Assembly: GCA_036245805.1 (NCBI GenBank)
Contig: BTRK01000003.1
Span: forward strand, 25,554,685-25,618,684
Direction: 5' to 3'
Origin: Pristionchus mayeri
Lineage: Eukaryota > Nematoda > Chromadorea > Rhabditida > Neodiplogasteridae
DNA: 64,000 bases
Part shown: in pieces, positions 35,535 through 48,645 of the stretch
How the letters are laid out: each line of letters opens with the position of its first letter
How positions within the stretch are numbered: position 1 is the first letter of the stretch
The notes under the pieces: generated by a model
The model's database searches: none
The model's input: the letters and a program-made list of their open reading frames with translations, nothing else
What the model was told of the DNA's origin: nothing
Made by a program: the position numbers and the translations under genes

Positions 35535-37989
35535 ATGATGGACGATTCCGACGGATTTTCTGGTGAAGACTCGGTTCGGGAAGTGTCTAACTACGAATAT
35601 CCAAAAAATAGAAAGCCATTCCTGTCACCCAAAGAAATCCGGTACCGAATTTGCATTAATTAGGGAAATGATTTTCCCTTGTTGTGAGGTACGAACCCGG
35701 TCAAGTGCGCAGGACGATCACTGAGCACTCCATCTTCTACCAAGCACAAGAGACTCCAACGAGGAAAATGAGTCGATACGCGAGTTCTAGACTGACTCCA
35801 TTCAAGATGAGACTCCGCCAGTGCAAAGCCCTCATTCGTCAGTTGTTTCTTCTCTTCTTCTAATGGAATATCTAATTGCTTGCAGGTCCTCTTCACTCTC
35901 GGTACTATCCTTTCTGTATTGCATTCTACATGTTGCTTTTCGCAATAGCTTGCTACTTCTTCGGTCAGTTCGCTTATGTTCGGTAGAAAAGCATTTTCGC
36001 TATTTGTTTGTTTCCATCGTATTTTGATCGTAATCGAGCATAAATATAACGCAGGCGCAACTCCAACTGTCGTGAGAGAAACTGTGCTAGAGCCAGCGGT
36101 TGTTAATATGGGAGATGCAGTGACTGGAATGAGAAAGAAGGTTCGCATTTTTGGCATAAGACCTTAAAAGTGTGGAAACACACAGTGAAAATCCTACAGA
36201 AGGGTACTTTTTGGCTATCACCTGGAATGTTCTCATTCGAAGGTTATCATCTGACCACATTTCCCTATGTTTAAATAACGTAGTTCATTTTGGATGGGTG
36301 AAGCGTTGGTGGGAGCGAGTGATTCTGCCGGGAGTCTGTACAGTGGAATGAAGGAGCAGTTGATGGTACTGAGTAGCCATTCTCGTCTTCTTATATACGA
36401 TGTACAATGCAGAATGCTTTCGAGACTATGGGGAAGACAAATGAGACAGAGGAAGTACAAAGGAGGAACGAGACGAGTGAGGAGAAGATTATCAACGAGG
36501 ATGAGAGACATGAGAAAACTAAGAAGATAATTAGAGAGGTATGGAAGGGAGAGAAGAGGGAACATCCTTGAAAGGATGAGTGCAGGAAATGTCGAAGGTG
36601 GCAAGTGATATGGCTAAGATGGTGAAGTCTCAAGATGCGTGGTTGGATAATCAATTCACTCAGTTCAAATCCCAGATTGGTTAGTGCCTAGCCCACTCTT
36701 CATTGTAGGTTGAGGTTGCGGTATCGTCTTTGACAAATTTGTTATTCCTAGACTGTTGATTCAGATTCGGAAATTGGATTGATAAAGGAGAGGCTGAGTG
36801 TTACTGAGTTGAGCCTTGACAATCTCAAGAAAGATCTAGAGAACAAAATGGTAAGATTGAATGGAATTCAAGTAATCACATTCATACTTTGCAGAAATCG
36901 ATTCCTAATATAACGGAAAATACTTCTACTCAGTCATTGGCAAATTACGTTTCTCTGGAGGAGTTCAAAATGTTCCTTGAGAATTCGGAGAAGGCATTAT
37001 TTACATTATTTTTTAGATTAATTGATATAATTGAGGAGTTGGAAGAGCTTCGACGATTGATTCCACGCGAGGAAACGGAAGAGGACCTCAATCTCGCCAG
37101 CTATACTAATGGTTCACTATGGTATTCGATAGGAAGTAGTACTTCTATTCTTTCAGGCGCATCCATCATCGACTCAGTGACCTCTCGTTCTCTCTACTCT
37201 TCCGTCTTCAATTTCTTCTCCGTCGATCGAGCTCCTCTCTTCCTCTTGACTGTATTGATCAATTCCTTCCTCCCACCGTAATCCTTTTCGTTGCAGGAGC
37301 GTCAATTGTTCCCTGGTGATTGCATGCCTCTGCCAGCCACGGGAGGGACTGTGGGAATCAGACTGTCCGTGTTGGGTAAGTGTTGATGGGAGAAGGGTGG
37401 AGAGTGATGAGAGTGCAGGCCATCTCTCCCTCATCGAGTACTACCATCTATACTGGAGTGAGGCTGGAGGAATCCCTCACTCTGCACCCAACCACATCAA
37501 GATTATCGTGAGATTCTCATTTGAATGGCTCCTTGTTGGAGTGGCAGATATCTCTCCCTCCCCCTCCTTCCTCCCTCTCATCATCCTCCACTCCTCAGGG
37601 ATGCACTGATGACGAGGCTGCACTCAACTGCGAGACCATCGCAGAGTGCGAGTATACGGTAGAGAATACGGTAGTGAGAAGGGAAGAAGCGAAGAGAAGA
37701 AGAGTATTCGGAATCCCCATCGAATGCCCCGTCAAGGTTGCTACTCTTATCTATTCATAGGATCAGCTTAATTTATTCTCCACTCTCTTGGCGAGTAATC
37801 ACTGTATTCAGGCGGAGTCAAAGAGTGCAGTGATCAAGTCCATCCGAATGGAGGTCCTCTCAAATCACGGGGCTGAACACACTTGTCTCTATCTGGTGAG
37901 TATTCCCCAGTCGTCCCTCCCTTGCCTCCCTTCTCTTCTCTCGATGGTTATCTTCATTGCAGACTCGAGTACTGGGGAAGGCTGCGTAA
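35535..37989 (+). CDS. SUN-domain nuclear envelope protein
   Basis: The exons join as a short N-terminal region (MMDDSDGFSGEDSVREVSNY; basic MSRYASSRLTPFKMRLRQC), a single membrane segment at about 35895-35965 (FCIAFYMLLFAIACYFF), lumenal coiled-coil exons (EEKIINEDERHEKTKKI; EMSKVASDMAKMVKSQDAW; IGLIKERLSVTELSLDNLKK; VSLEEFKMFLENSEK), then the SUN domain: SYTNGASIIDSVTSRS, LFPGDCMPLPATGGTVGIRL, HLSLIEYYHLYW, and the terminal SIRMEVLSNHGAEHTCLYL..RVLGKAA. The TAA is at 37987-37989. The C-terminal NHG..HTCLY block is the family signature. SUN proteins sit in the inner nuclear membrane and bind KASH proteins in the perinuclear space. The short nucleoplasmic region suggests a SUN-1-like protein more than UNC-84. 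A methionine pair marks the start; one exon edge near 36290 is unresolved. Confidence 0.85.
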
Positions 37990-38760
37990 AGGGAAGGGGT
38001 GCGTGTACATTTGACTGATCCATCCTCTTCACTCATAATGTAGTTTAGTTAATAGTGAAGAAATTATCGGAATAGAACACTATCGAATTGATGTTTTTTA
38101 GTTAATTGACCTCTCTCTAGAAGCTCACCTCAATAACTTTCGCCTACTCTCTATTTTTTCTTTTTGATTTCTTTGCTGAAATATTTTCCCTAATATCATG
38201 TTCTTGTTGTAGAAGTTCAACTCAACTGATCGTTCATTGTTTCTCTTTACTAAATAAATTAAGAATGATCATTTATCCCTAGTTGGTATATCATCTTTAC
38301 TCTCGAAGAACAGAGTGAAGACAGTGGATCTCCCTATGAAGGAGATAGCAGAGGGTACTAGTAGGATGAGGGTTGTGAAATGGAGCTAATTGTGAAGGAT
38401 GCAACCGATAGAGATATGAGATCGTCTAGCTGTCTAATCGAGACAGAGGGAATTAAGTGAGCACGACTACAGTAATAATCATCGGAGACTTGAATGAACT
38501 CGGGCTTGGAGAGACAAAGAAAGAGAGTGAAAGTGAATAAAGAAGGCAGTGAAGAGTGGAGATCTAACTCAATTCGGTACTTAGATTCAAATACTAGCGA
38601 GTAAAAGTGCAGGCAAGATATATATGGACCTTCTAATGGTATCTTAAGGAGTGGATCTACACGAGGAGGAAGGGATCGAAGGAGGGAATGTCACGAGTGC
38701 ATCTGCAGTTATCTGTCCTGCTCACACGAGTCCAGATTCCATTACACGATTGAGGGCCGA
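37990..38760. other. Convergent 3' spacer, SUN gene and SMB/TSP1 gene
   Basis: 770 bases between two stop codons facing each other. It is AT-rich on the left and GA-rich on the right. No gene or RNA is seen; it should hold both 3' UTRs. Confidence 0.45.
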
Positions 38761-40570
38761 TCAACTGAAATGGTGATTGATCTCTGATCTCTCTGTAGTG
38801 GTCACCTTCCAGAATCCGATATCTCCATCGTCGAGGTCACTTGCACATCGTAGACTCTTCCGATGGACTTGCGCCTCTGGCTGACACTCCGCGCATATAG
38901 TGTTGTCCTGAGGAGAGAGGAGGGTAGGGAAGGGGGAGGAGAGAGGAGGGCACTCACTCGATGGAGTCTAGCAGTGATGGACGGATTCACGCAGTTCCTA
39001 TTCACCCATCCGATCTTGTACTCCACGCAGTAACTGAAATGGATTGAATCTCAATTGAATGCCCCCGATAATCTCCTCCTCCATGTACTCACTAGGATGT
39101 CTTATTTGCCCTTTCGAGAGCAGTCATCCATCGATGTCTCTTCGAGTGACGAGATCGAGTCCCGTTGTACTTGTAGTCCAATAGCAGAGCTACCGTAGTC
39201 TCATCTCCAATCGATTACTCTCTTCCTCTTTCTCTCTGTCTACCGTACCTTCATAGCTGCCTCCAGTCCTCTCACATCCCTTGAAGCAAGTTCTCATCTC
39301 CTTGAGAGGAGGACATCTCTCTCCTCCGTGATCAGAGTCTTGCGTAACCTGAGCATTCCACTCTCATTTCTCCTTAGTCATGGTGTGATCCTTAGTCTGC
39401 ATACCGTCCTCTCTCTCTTCTGAGTTCCCGTTCCACACTTCCTGTCTCCATCTGCCTTGCATCTCTCCCATTCTCCCCATTCGGACACTCGACAATCCTT
39501 CCCTGACACCAGATACCGTATTTTTTTCTACCGTAATCGAATGGAGTTGCACTCACGGGGACACACGTAGGTGTAGTCTGAACAGCAGTCACCCAATTCG
39601 ATGCAAGTCTCATCGCAGAAACAAGTCATCGGAGGAGCCTGAAGGGGGAAGATGGAGAGGGGAAGGAAGGGGTTCTCACCTCCAGATACATAATCTTCAT
39701 CCCACTATCGTATTCCACTTGACTCGTTTCTAAGACAGTGAGAGGGAGATGCTCAGCTACGATTTCATATCTGGAATGGGAAGAAGAGATGGAGAGAAGG
39801 GAGGAAGGGTACCGAATGAGAAGATGTCTCTTCGGTTTGAGTTCCTCTACAATCTCTGGCTGGGGCTTCTCTCTCACTGCATCTCCGAAGATGAATTCCT
39901 TGTAGGAGGAAGTGCGAGGACGAGAGTCGCCTCTTCGATCTGAAGGGAATCGAATGAATGACCGACGAAGTTGAACCATGCCGATCTATCAGAAAATAAT
40001 CATATTCATCTCAAATATAGCGAAAATAAAAGTGAATTCCGGATATTTGCGAGGAATGGATGAGTCTTTCCCTTCATCTGCTTCATCTCCTTCCATCATC
40101 CCTTCTCCCTCTCCCTCTTCTTCCCCTCTCTCGTACCGTATTGGTTGTATGCTGCATCGAAGTTATCATTGGCGGTCTTCACCAACTGTCCAATATCCTG
40201 ACTCTGCGTGGGTGTGAATCGGGGATTCCATGGTCTGCACATCAATTCGTCCGATCGATTCCCCCTCCCTACCGTATACCTCTGCGTCGTCGTGGCTGGA
40301 CCTCCCATGCTTTCAGGCAGACTTCGTAGGCCATCGTCCGTAGAGCGACATGTGTTGTTCCTGAGGTAATGGATATGAGAGAGGATGAATAGAGGTCTCT
40401 AACCGTACCTGCCTCTGCAACACATTCGAAGGGGGAGAGTAGCATCCAGAGGAGACGAGAGGGGGAACCAACTGAGAGGAGAGCATTAGGAGGAATAGAT
40501 GGAGGAATGTGATAGGAAATAAACGAACTAATATAATGGAGAGAAGGGAGGTCGTCTCAGCTATCCCCAT
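38761..40570 (-). CDS. Secreted somatomedin-B plus thrombospondin-1 protein (SBSPON-like)
   Basis: The proposed start, at 40570, opens a hydrophobic signal region (LLSIILVRLFPITFLHLFLL). Then come NNTCRSTDDGLRSLPESMGG, an exon with PTQSQDIGQLVKTANDNFD, a basic stretch (YKEFIFGDAVREKPQPEIVE), a somatomedin-B-like block at 39557-39640 (MTCFCDETCIELGDCCSDY), and a thrombospondin type 1 repeat at about 39390-39510 (CRVSEWGEWERCKADGDRKC, GTGTQKRE), continuing GGERCPPLKEMRTCFKGC. The C-terminal exons encode LERANKTS, YCVEYKIGWVNRNCVNPS and DNTICAECQPEAQ, ending in TGA at 38761-38763. SMB followed by one TSP1 and a Cys-rich tail is the arrangement of SBSPON (RPE-spondin), an extracellular matrix protein. 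Intron edges are reasonable at the blocks named but were not all resolved. Confidence 0.68.
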
Positions 40571-40945
40571 GACAGAAGGAACATCTGAAGAATGAAATAG
40601 AATAGGAGGAAGGAAGAGAATGAGACAGAAGAAGTGAGAAGGGATGGATGGATCCATGACAGTGAAGAGAAGAGGTCACGGATTGTTGAGGAGATGAGAA
40701 CACGGAGGAGAGAGTCAATTAGGAGGAGAGAGGAGAGGGAGAAGGTGGAGGACCATTCGGCACCATCTGAGGGAAAGGGAGCATGGTTCAATCGTAGTAG
40801 TGGAAGTTGTTTAGATGAGGGAGGATTTCAGTTGAGTGAGAGAAACAAAGAGGAAAAGGCTAATTCAGCTGTCTAAGGAGATTAGAGAGAGAGACTGCAC
40901 GGATAACTGAGAGATTCTGTTAGCATCGGAAAGAATCGTAGAAAC

Positions 40946-41002
<57 letters not shown>

Positions 41003-41467
41003 ATGATCTACCGAATGACCCACGTGTGAGGGATACGGTAGGGAGGGAGAAGCTCAGTAATCACAGCACCGCTTCCCCTTTTATGTCTTGTCGTTTCTCT
41101 TTCTTAGTCATTCAAATGCTCTGAAGGGGAGATAAAAGAATGATAGGAGTGAGGGGAGGAAGGAATGTCCCCAGCTAGGAGAGGAGTGAGGGGAGGAAGG
41201 AATGTCTCCAGCTAGGAGAGGAGTGAATCAGTGAACTAAGAGGAAGCTAACGAAGGGAGGAGAGGAACGGGCGCATTACTAGTCATTCTTCCCCGCCTCC
41301 CCTTTTTTGCTAGCTTGTTTTCATGGAATGAGTGGTCATTCTAGCCATGATAAACAGACACAACACAATGGGGAAGAGAAGGAGGAAGAGGCAATTGGAC
41401 TAAGAAGAGAAGAGACAACTAAATACATCCAAGTGTTTGGTATCGTTTCCGATTTCAGCTGAATATT
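40571..41467. other. Gene-poor GA-rich spacer with a short tandem duplication
   Basis: No gene is supported. A segment of about 46 bases starting AGGAGTGAGGGGAGGAAGG is repeated in tandem at about 41146-41225 with one difference. Confidence 0.45.
40949..41001. repeat. (GA)n microsatellite
   Basis: GA units broken by two AAAG interruptions (GAGAGAAAGAGAG) between the SMB/TSP1 gene and the foldback element at 41468. Confidence 0.9.
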
Positions 41468-41852
41468 GGGGGGGGGGGTGACAAAACGAAAACCGACAAA
41501 ACGGAAACAAATCACAGCTCCGACCGGATTACACTTAGGGACTTGCGAGTTGTTGCATTGTTACCAGTATGAGCTCCACTACATTTCGATATATAAATAT
41601 TGTCACCAGGCGATATTGAGTTTTACTCCAAATCAACGACCCGGGGTTCATGGTATGTGGATTTCCATGAACCCCTATACGTTAAAACTCAATATCGCCT
41701 GGTGACAAGATTTATATAATGAAATGTAGTGGAGCTCATACTGGTAACAATGCAACAAGTCGCAAGTCTCTAAGCCGCATCCCGTAGGAGCTGTGATTTG
41801 TTTCCGTTTTGTCGGTTTTCGTTTTGTCACCCCCCCCCCCCCCCCCCCCCCC
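41468..41852. mobile_element. Poly(G)-capped foldback element, copy 2
   Basis: An inverted repeat starting with a run of G and TGACAAAACG and ending CGTTTTGTCA followed by 23 C. GAATATT is duplicated on both sides (41461-41467 and 41853-41859). The inner arms share GCATTGTTACCAGTATGAGC and TTGTCACCAGGCGA blocks with the element at 2310-2867 in the same order. The outer arm sequences differ from that copy but are still complementary within this one. There is no coding capacity. Confidence 0.78.
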
Positions 41853-44800
41853 GAATATTGGACCGGGTTGCCTTTTTGCTGCAGTAATCGAGAGAGGAAT
41901 GAAGGAGGGGAGGAAGGGGGGGGCGAGGTAGGGGAGGTGTGGTTTTATCGTAGCAACTGATGAGAAACGGTGAAGAAGGAGAGAGGGAAGCAAAAAGGCA
42001 CCTGAATGACTCTTCCTTTTTTGGTCCTTTGACTCGTGGTTCTTTCGGGCTTCTGAAAGGTGTGAAAGGAGAGTGAGTAAATGTGACGAAGGAGGAAGGA
42101 GATCAGAAGAGACTCGAAGAATGAGCAGACAGATTGGGAAGACTCTCGTCTTTGACCTCGTCTTCGAAGAAGTTTGTGATGATGGATGCATCAATGTTGC
42201 ACGAGTGAAAAAGAACGGGGAAAGAAGAGGGAGTGGACATTCCACTTGCCAGATTCAATCATAAACTCTCACTGTTGATATGACGAGAGCCTCTTTTTGT
42301 TGGTCTGACACCGAAAGATACGAAGATTGGAGGAGGGAGAAGTCTGACCCCCCATCTAAGAGTCTTGATAAGGCGATGAATGTGAAGTGTTTCAAGAGAA
42401 AGGGATCAAAGAGAGAGGGGTATGAGTATAGAATGAGATTACCTCTCTCTCCCCTCTCCTCTCAGATCTTCCAAGTACTCTTCCCCTCTCGACTTCTCAC
42501 GGTCAATGTGTTTGTTTATTCTCTGATTGTCACAATTCGCTAAGAGAGATGTCCGATCGAAAGAGAGAGAGGAGAGAGAGAAAGAGAGAGAGAGAGATCC
42601 GTGAGGATTCTGGAGAAGAGACGAAGATGAGGGCAATCGAAGGAATGGGAGATGACCACACGAAAGAGAGAGAGGCGACGACATTTATGGGCTGAGGAAT
42701 GGAAGGATGGGAGATGATACTGAGATGACTCCTCTAATTGGGTAACGAGTACAGAAAATGAAGAAAGAGGTGAGTGAAGTGAGGGGAGGAAAGGACAGGT
42801 GAACTGAGGGATGAAGGGAAGTTAGAGGAGTGAGTATCTGGACTCGCCATCTAGGGAGAGATTATCGACTAATTGAGTGTCGAATGGCAAATAAATCAAT
42901 CGGAAGGAGTAATCTGTAGTGGATCTCTTTCTTTCTTTGTGGGGTCAAGACCGATCAAGATTCCTATCCAAGTGTGACGACGAGCTCATTGAGAGGATTG
43001 GGATGGACCATCCCCCCTCTCTCCTCCCTTGATCTACTCTACTCGAATTCGGCGTGACAAAAGGACTAATGATTGAAATTGGATTGTGATGAGAGTGTGG
43101 AAACGGCGTGTCCACCCATTCTTCTTATCTGAGGACACTAAAAGTATAAGTGCCTATCTGTGATCTCACACTTCTTAGGAGGGATCATTCCTGTTGGTCA
43201 ATCAGGCCAGAATAAGGGGGAGAAGCGAGAGGAAGGAGTCAAAAGGAGGGAGTGATAATGAGAGTGATCCTTATCAGAATACAGCCTCTGGCACTCCTTC
43301 AGTCAGATGCCAACGTAATGCGATCATCATAAATTGTAGGACTAATGATGATTGACACGGGAAAGAAAGAGAGGGAGGGCCTCTCTCTCTCATCGTACTC
43401 ATCCGAGGATGGAATGAAGAAACGAAGTCAATACACATTGAGGCTTGATTTATCCCAAGGGAGGGAAAATGAAGAGGAACAAGATATGAAATAAGAATAG
43501 TATCTGAAAGAGAGAAACATAGAAAGTGGCTGGGAAAGCGCTCATTCAAGTCGAGATTCCATCTGCACTCTCTCACATTCTCACACCTCTCTCTCCCTCT
43601 CTAACCGAATTGAGAGGGGGGGGGGGGGTAAGTTGACGGAAGGATGAGGAATGACACTGGGAACGAGTAGATCATCAGTACGAATTCGTTTGTCCAAAGT
43701 TTGAAATTTGATCTGCTTTTGTTTTTGATCGTAGGTTCGGAAAACGACTGAGGCAGTGCCAGAGGGAGAGACAGACACTCTTCTCTTCTTCTACAGTTGG
43801 TGAAAGGCCAATCGGTCATCCGTTTCAACAAATCCCTTGCGAGGAGTGAATTGGAGAGTGGGAAAAGTAGTGGAGTGAGTGAGTGAGTAATCCTATAGGA
43901 ACTGATGGGGTCACAATGGCATCATCAACTCTCCCTTTTTCTGCTCTCTCGTCTCCCTCACTAACGAGATTCGAACGACGAGGTTCAACCGAAAAAAGAC
44001 TGCATTCTCAATGGAATGAGAGCAGTGATTGCAGAGTGGAGAAGGAAGAGGAGAAGGAGAAAGAGAAGACCATCGAATAGGGAAGGGTTGGAATGGACTA
44101 AACACTCGAGAGATGAGATCATAACATGCCTATCGAGTATTTGAGAAGTGAGTGAGAAGAGATGGAAGAAGACCAAAATACAGGCAATTCCAGAGGGTCA
44201 AAGGGTAGGTCAAAGGGGAAGAGGAATTGATAGGATGAGAGATCAGAGATGCTTCTTCTCTATCTCAAAGAATGGCAGAACTGGAGAATCGGCATCGGTT
44301 ATATTCCCCCTTGTGTGTACTCAACGAGAAGTACAGGAGTGCATATCGTTCAATTCGACAGAATTCCGTTCGTTTGTTCAGATTCAGAGAGCGAATTCGT
44401 GCTACAAATCGTTGTTGAGAGACTCGAATTGCAACCTAGAAGAGAAGGAAGTTTATGGAGTGTGACAAAGTGGAATGGACTGGCAGAGAGACACAAAGGT
44501 GTCAATTCAGTCATCTCAGACCGTCAAACGAAGAGGGCAATTGAGCAGAGAGGGCCAAAAGGGGGAGAAGGAGTCACGGAATGGAGGGGAAGGAATACGT
44601 TTCAGGGAATGAGACCTGTTTAGAAAAAGAAATGAGATGGAATGATGGGGGAGGTGATCTCGGATGGCTCCTTTTCTCTAATAGGGAAAGAGCGAGTAAA
44701 TGGAGGAGACTGACAAAAAAAGACTGATTGTGAGGAAGGAATGGAAATGGCGGATGGATCAAAGGAAAAAGAGTTGAGAGGCAAACTGTTAGGATGATCA

Positions 44801-46088
44801 CAAGGAGTGCTGGATGGGAGGCATATCACTGTCGATAGGAGTGGAAGACAAGGGGCAGTTTGACACAATATTACTCCAGTCTTGATGCAATTTGTCCATC
44901 TGTCTCATGAGGTTGTCTCTCTGTCTACTGTGTAGTGATCGATGAGCTAACACTCGAAATATGCGGAGAGAGAAAGATGATGGGAATGAGGGAATGGATG
45001 GGATTGAAGGAGAGAGAGAGATGGAATCATCTGAAGGTAGGGGAAGATACAGGGAAGGAACAGGTAGATGCGCTGTGTTTGTTTACTTCCGAGAGGCTCG
45101 TAAAAGGGGAAGACAGCTAGTTTTGGAGGTAACTCGAGACAGACAGGAGATGTCCCATTGAGGAAGGGAATGAGATGGATGAGGAAGGAGAGCGAGAGGG
45201 AGCATCCGTACTGTTCATAGCGTATCTCCCCCTGCAGAGAGCAGTCGAGATTCATAGATTCACAATGGAATGGAGCTGTAAAAGGAAGGGAGCGATTCAA
45301 TTCGATTCCTCTATGAACAATCGGGATTCGAAGGGAGGGCAACTAATCCACTTGGGCGTATTCGGAATACCCGTCTACTCTAGTCTCACTCCTCCACCAA
45401 AACAGACCAATAAAAGTGAGAAGCTAAAATGGAAGCGAAACCGAGGCGAAAATGAAGAAAGGCCACGGTGTGACGACAAATGTTAGCATTGACTGAAGAG
45501 ATGAGATTGTTATCGGTAGCAGAGAAGAGTGAAAGGAAGACTCCCTTTGGTGAACTCCCCCCTCCCCGACGAGTGAACTCATCCATCGTAAAACTGTCAT
45601 TGGCCTTGTTTCAAACCCTGATTAAACCTCATTCGATTATGGGTATTTTCAAAATCCAAGGTCGCATTCGGAAAGAGATGAGAACAGATGGGAGGAGAGG
45701 AAAGTGAAGGGCGAGGGGAGAAGGGGGGGGGGGAGGATGAGACAGTTGCGAACTGTACTCATTTGTCTTCCAGGAACGGAAGAGAAGAAAACGAATTATG
45801 GAAATGAGGTTGATGTTGCACTTCCGAGGATGGGAAAAGAGACAATCTGTCTACTCGTTCAATTAGGAGAATTCGAATTGGAGTGAACCCAAGGAGTAAA
45901 GGGGAGTAGTGTACATACAAGGAGAGTATTCGATCGGACTGTTCGAGAACAGGAGCTCTTCTTGACTCCCATCTTCTCTTCCCCTTTCAGCCTCCTTCGT
46001 CATCTTCGATAGGGGAACTCCTTTGATGTCTTCATTCCACTTCGTGCTCTTCTCATTTACTTAGATCGAGGAAAGAAAAAAAACGAAC

Positions 46089-46588
46089 NNNNNNNNNNNN
46101 NNNNNNNNNNNNNNNNNNNNNNNNNNNNNNNNNNNNNNNNNNNNNNNNNNNNNNNNNNNNNNNNNNNNNNNNNNNNNNNNNNNNNNNNNNNNNNNNNNNN
46201 NNNNNNNNNNNNNNNNNNNNNNNNNNNNNNNNNNNNNNNNNNNNNNNNNNNNNNNNNNNNNNNNNNNNNNNNNNNNNNNNNNNNNNNNNNNNNNNNNNNN
46301 NNNNNNNNNNNNNNNNNNNNNNNNNNNNNNNNNNNNNNNNNNNNNNNNNNNNNNNNNNNNNNNNNNNNNNNNNNNNNNNNNNNNNNNNNNNNNNNNNNNN
46401 NNNNNNNNNNNNNNNNNNNNNNNNNNNNNNNNNNNNNNNNNNNNNNNNNNNNNNNNNNNNNNNNNNNNNNNNNNNNNNNNNNNNNNNNNNNNNNNNNNNN
46501 NNNNNNNNNNNNNNNNNNNNNNNNNNNNNNNNNNNNNNNNNNNNNNNNNNNNNNNNNNNNNNNNNNNNNNNNNNNNNNNNNNNNNNNN
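46089..46588. other. Assembly gap of 500 N
   Basis: Exactly 500 N flanked by GA-rich low-complexity DNA on the right, a likely cause of the assembly break. Confidence 0.95.
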
Positions 46589-47006
46589 GTTGAGAGGAGA
46601 GAAAAGAGAAGAGAGAGAGAAGGAGAGAGAGAAAGAAGAGGAAGAGAAGGGGGACCAGAGAAAGAAGTGATAATTGGGTAGAAGAGAAGCTGCTACTCAT
46701 CACGTCATCCGATTCCCACGAAGATTCGAGAAGAGTACGGTAGATATTACGGTGATTGATTGGATTGATGAAGAGAAGGGAAGCAGTGAAGGGTGAATCA
46801 AATGAGAGCGATGAAGGAGTCAGAAAGCATAATCATCATCGTCGAGGGAGTGGACGGAGACTCGCTTCTCCCATTGTCTGTCCTCTCCGAGGAAGGTCAC
46901 TTCTTCTTTATCTCATCTCGAATCTCTCAATAATAATGATCTCCATCTCCTAGTTGACAGATGCTAACTCGTTCTGCTACCATATGCAATCGCAGTTTCT
47001 TGCCTC

Positions 47007-47016
47007 GAGAGAGAGG

Positions 47017-47050
<34 letters not shown>

Positions 47051-47069
47051 GAGAGAGGGGGGGGGGGGG
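47007..47069. repeat. (GA)n microsatellite with terminal G run
   Basis: GA units with two GG interruptions, followed by a G run of about ten bases, in the interval upstream of ceh-43. Confidence 0.9.
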
Positions 47070-48544
47070 AGAGGGGAGTGGGAGATACCTCAGTAACTCT
47101 TCCTTCCTCACACCTGTCTCCATCCCATTGGAAGTGAATGATCCGTGAACGATAGACTGCCCATTCCGATTGACTCGCAAGGATAGCGGAAGTGTGGGGG
47201 GGAGAAGAGGGAATGAGGTAAATGAGTCCTTCCTCCCCTTCATTCCCTTCCTCCCTTCGATCCCTTCACCAGCCCTCCTTCATACAAACTTGTATGGCTG
47301 AGTGTGCTCAGTCATCGATTCAAGTTGTGAGAAGAGGCAAGAGAGGAAGAAGTAAAAGAATGGAGGGGAGGAGGAGAGACTACCGTACTCTTTCCCCTAT
47401 TCGCCCACTCGCCTCTCCTATCCACTTGAACAAATATTATGCAAATCCGATCTGACTGGATGGCTACGGTAGATGGAGAAGTTCGATGCGAGAGTCATGG
47501 TGGTTCCCAGGATGAAAGGAGATAGCCTCAGGCTAATTGGAGGTGATCGTGGGGGAGGGTAGGTCAAAGGGGGAGGGAGTAATTGCACGGTCAGTGTCAG
47601 TCTCTATCCCCGGTTGTCCTCAGTGTGTTGATTTGGAGGCTGAGAGATGGGAGATTGATGGATTGACAAGAGAAGAACAAGGATGGAGAGGAATGCCCGA
47701 GGGGAAGGAAGGGGGGCAGACAAGCCAGAGGGAACAGATATCAACTATCCCATCGAGACACGGACAAATTCCCGGAAGATGGTCACCCCGATAGATGGGA
47801 TCAACAGAGTTCTCACTCTATCTCATCTGATCTCCCTCCTTCCGCAATACTGTCACTCATTGGGAATGAGTCTAATCCCTTCCGAGTCTCACTCCAGGCA
47901 GTCTCTTTCCTTCTCTCTCTCTTCATTCCTTCATTGTCTTCATCGGTCAATCTTTGATCTACCTCTCTGAATGGACCTCCCACCTCTCTCTCCTCCATTC
48001 ATCACTCCCCGTTCTCAACCTGTTCACACCGGAGTGAATACCGTAACCTGATCCGACACCATCCGGATTCTTCTCGGGATAAGACACAAAACTGCAGCAC
48101 GCTCGTTCTATAAAGCGGAAGTCTGAACAATCTCTCAAATTCTACGGTAGGAAGTATCTAGGCTCTACATCTTCTTTCTCTTCGGAGGAGGAAGGAGGAG
48201 GAAGGGAGGGGGGATATCCGGTTGGACCTGTGGTAGGGGCAGTCTCGGAAGCGGGGAGTGACAGTGAGAAGGAAGAGGAGAATAATTGCAGTCCCGAGGG
48301 TGAGAATTCACCCTTTGTCCCATCCTGCCGACTGAGAGAGAGGGAGAGCGCTTCTCTTGCCCTCTCCATCTCTCCTTCCACCACGAATGAATTCAGAGTT
48401 CCCCGTCTCATCTCTGAGCTTCATAACATAACCTCCACAAATGAGGAATTGCATTGCTCATTGGTTGGTTTCAAGTAATATTAAAGTGAGGCATGAGATA
48501 CAACAGTCTGCGCTGTAGTGAATGGCCCATCGACCTTCCACCTC

Positions 48545-48645
48545 TACCCCTTCCTCTTCCTCCCCTTCCTCCTCTTCCTCCTTCTCTTCTTCCTCCTCTT
48601 CCTCCTTCTCTTCTTCCTCCTCTTCCTCCTTCTCTTCTTCCTTCT
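48545..48645. repeat. Pyrimidine tandem repeat, about 30-bp unit
   Basis: Roughly three copies of a unit built from CCTCTTCCTCCTTCTCTTCT. One strand reads as Gly-Arg-Glu-rich and was not treated as coding. Confidence 0.8.

Noticed and set aside
42073..42264. Short frame with MSRQIGKTLVFDLVFEE
   Set aside because: No splice partners, no domain, and located in GA-rich DNA. Not supportable as a gene.
46053..46703. 216-residue frame across the second gap
   Set aside because: Same reason: nearly all N, with GA-rich ends.
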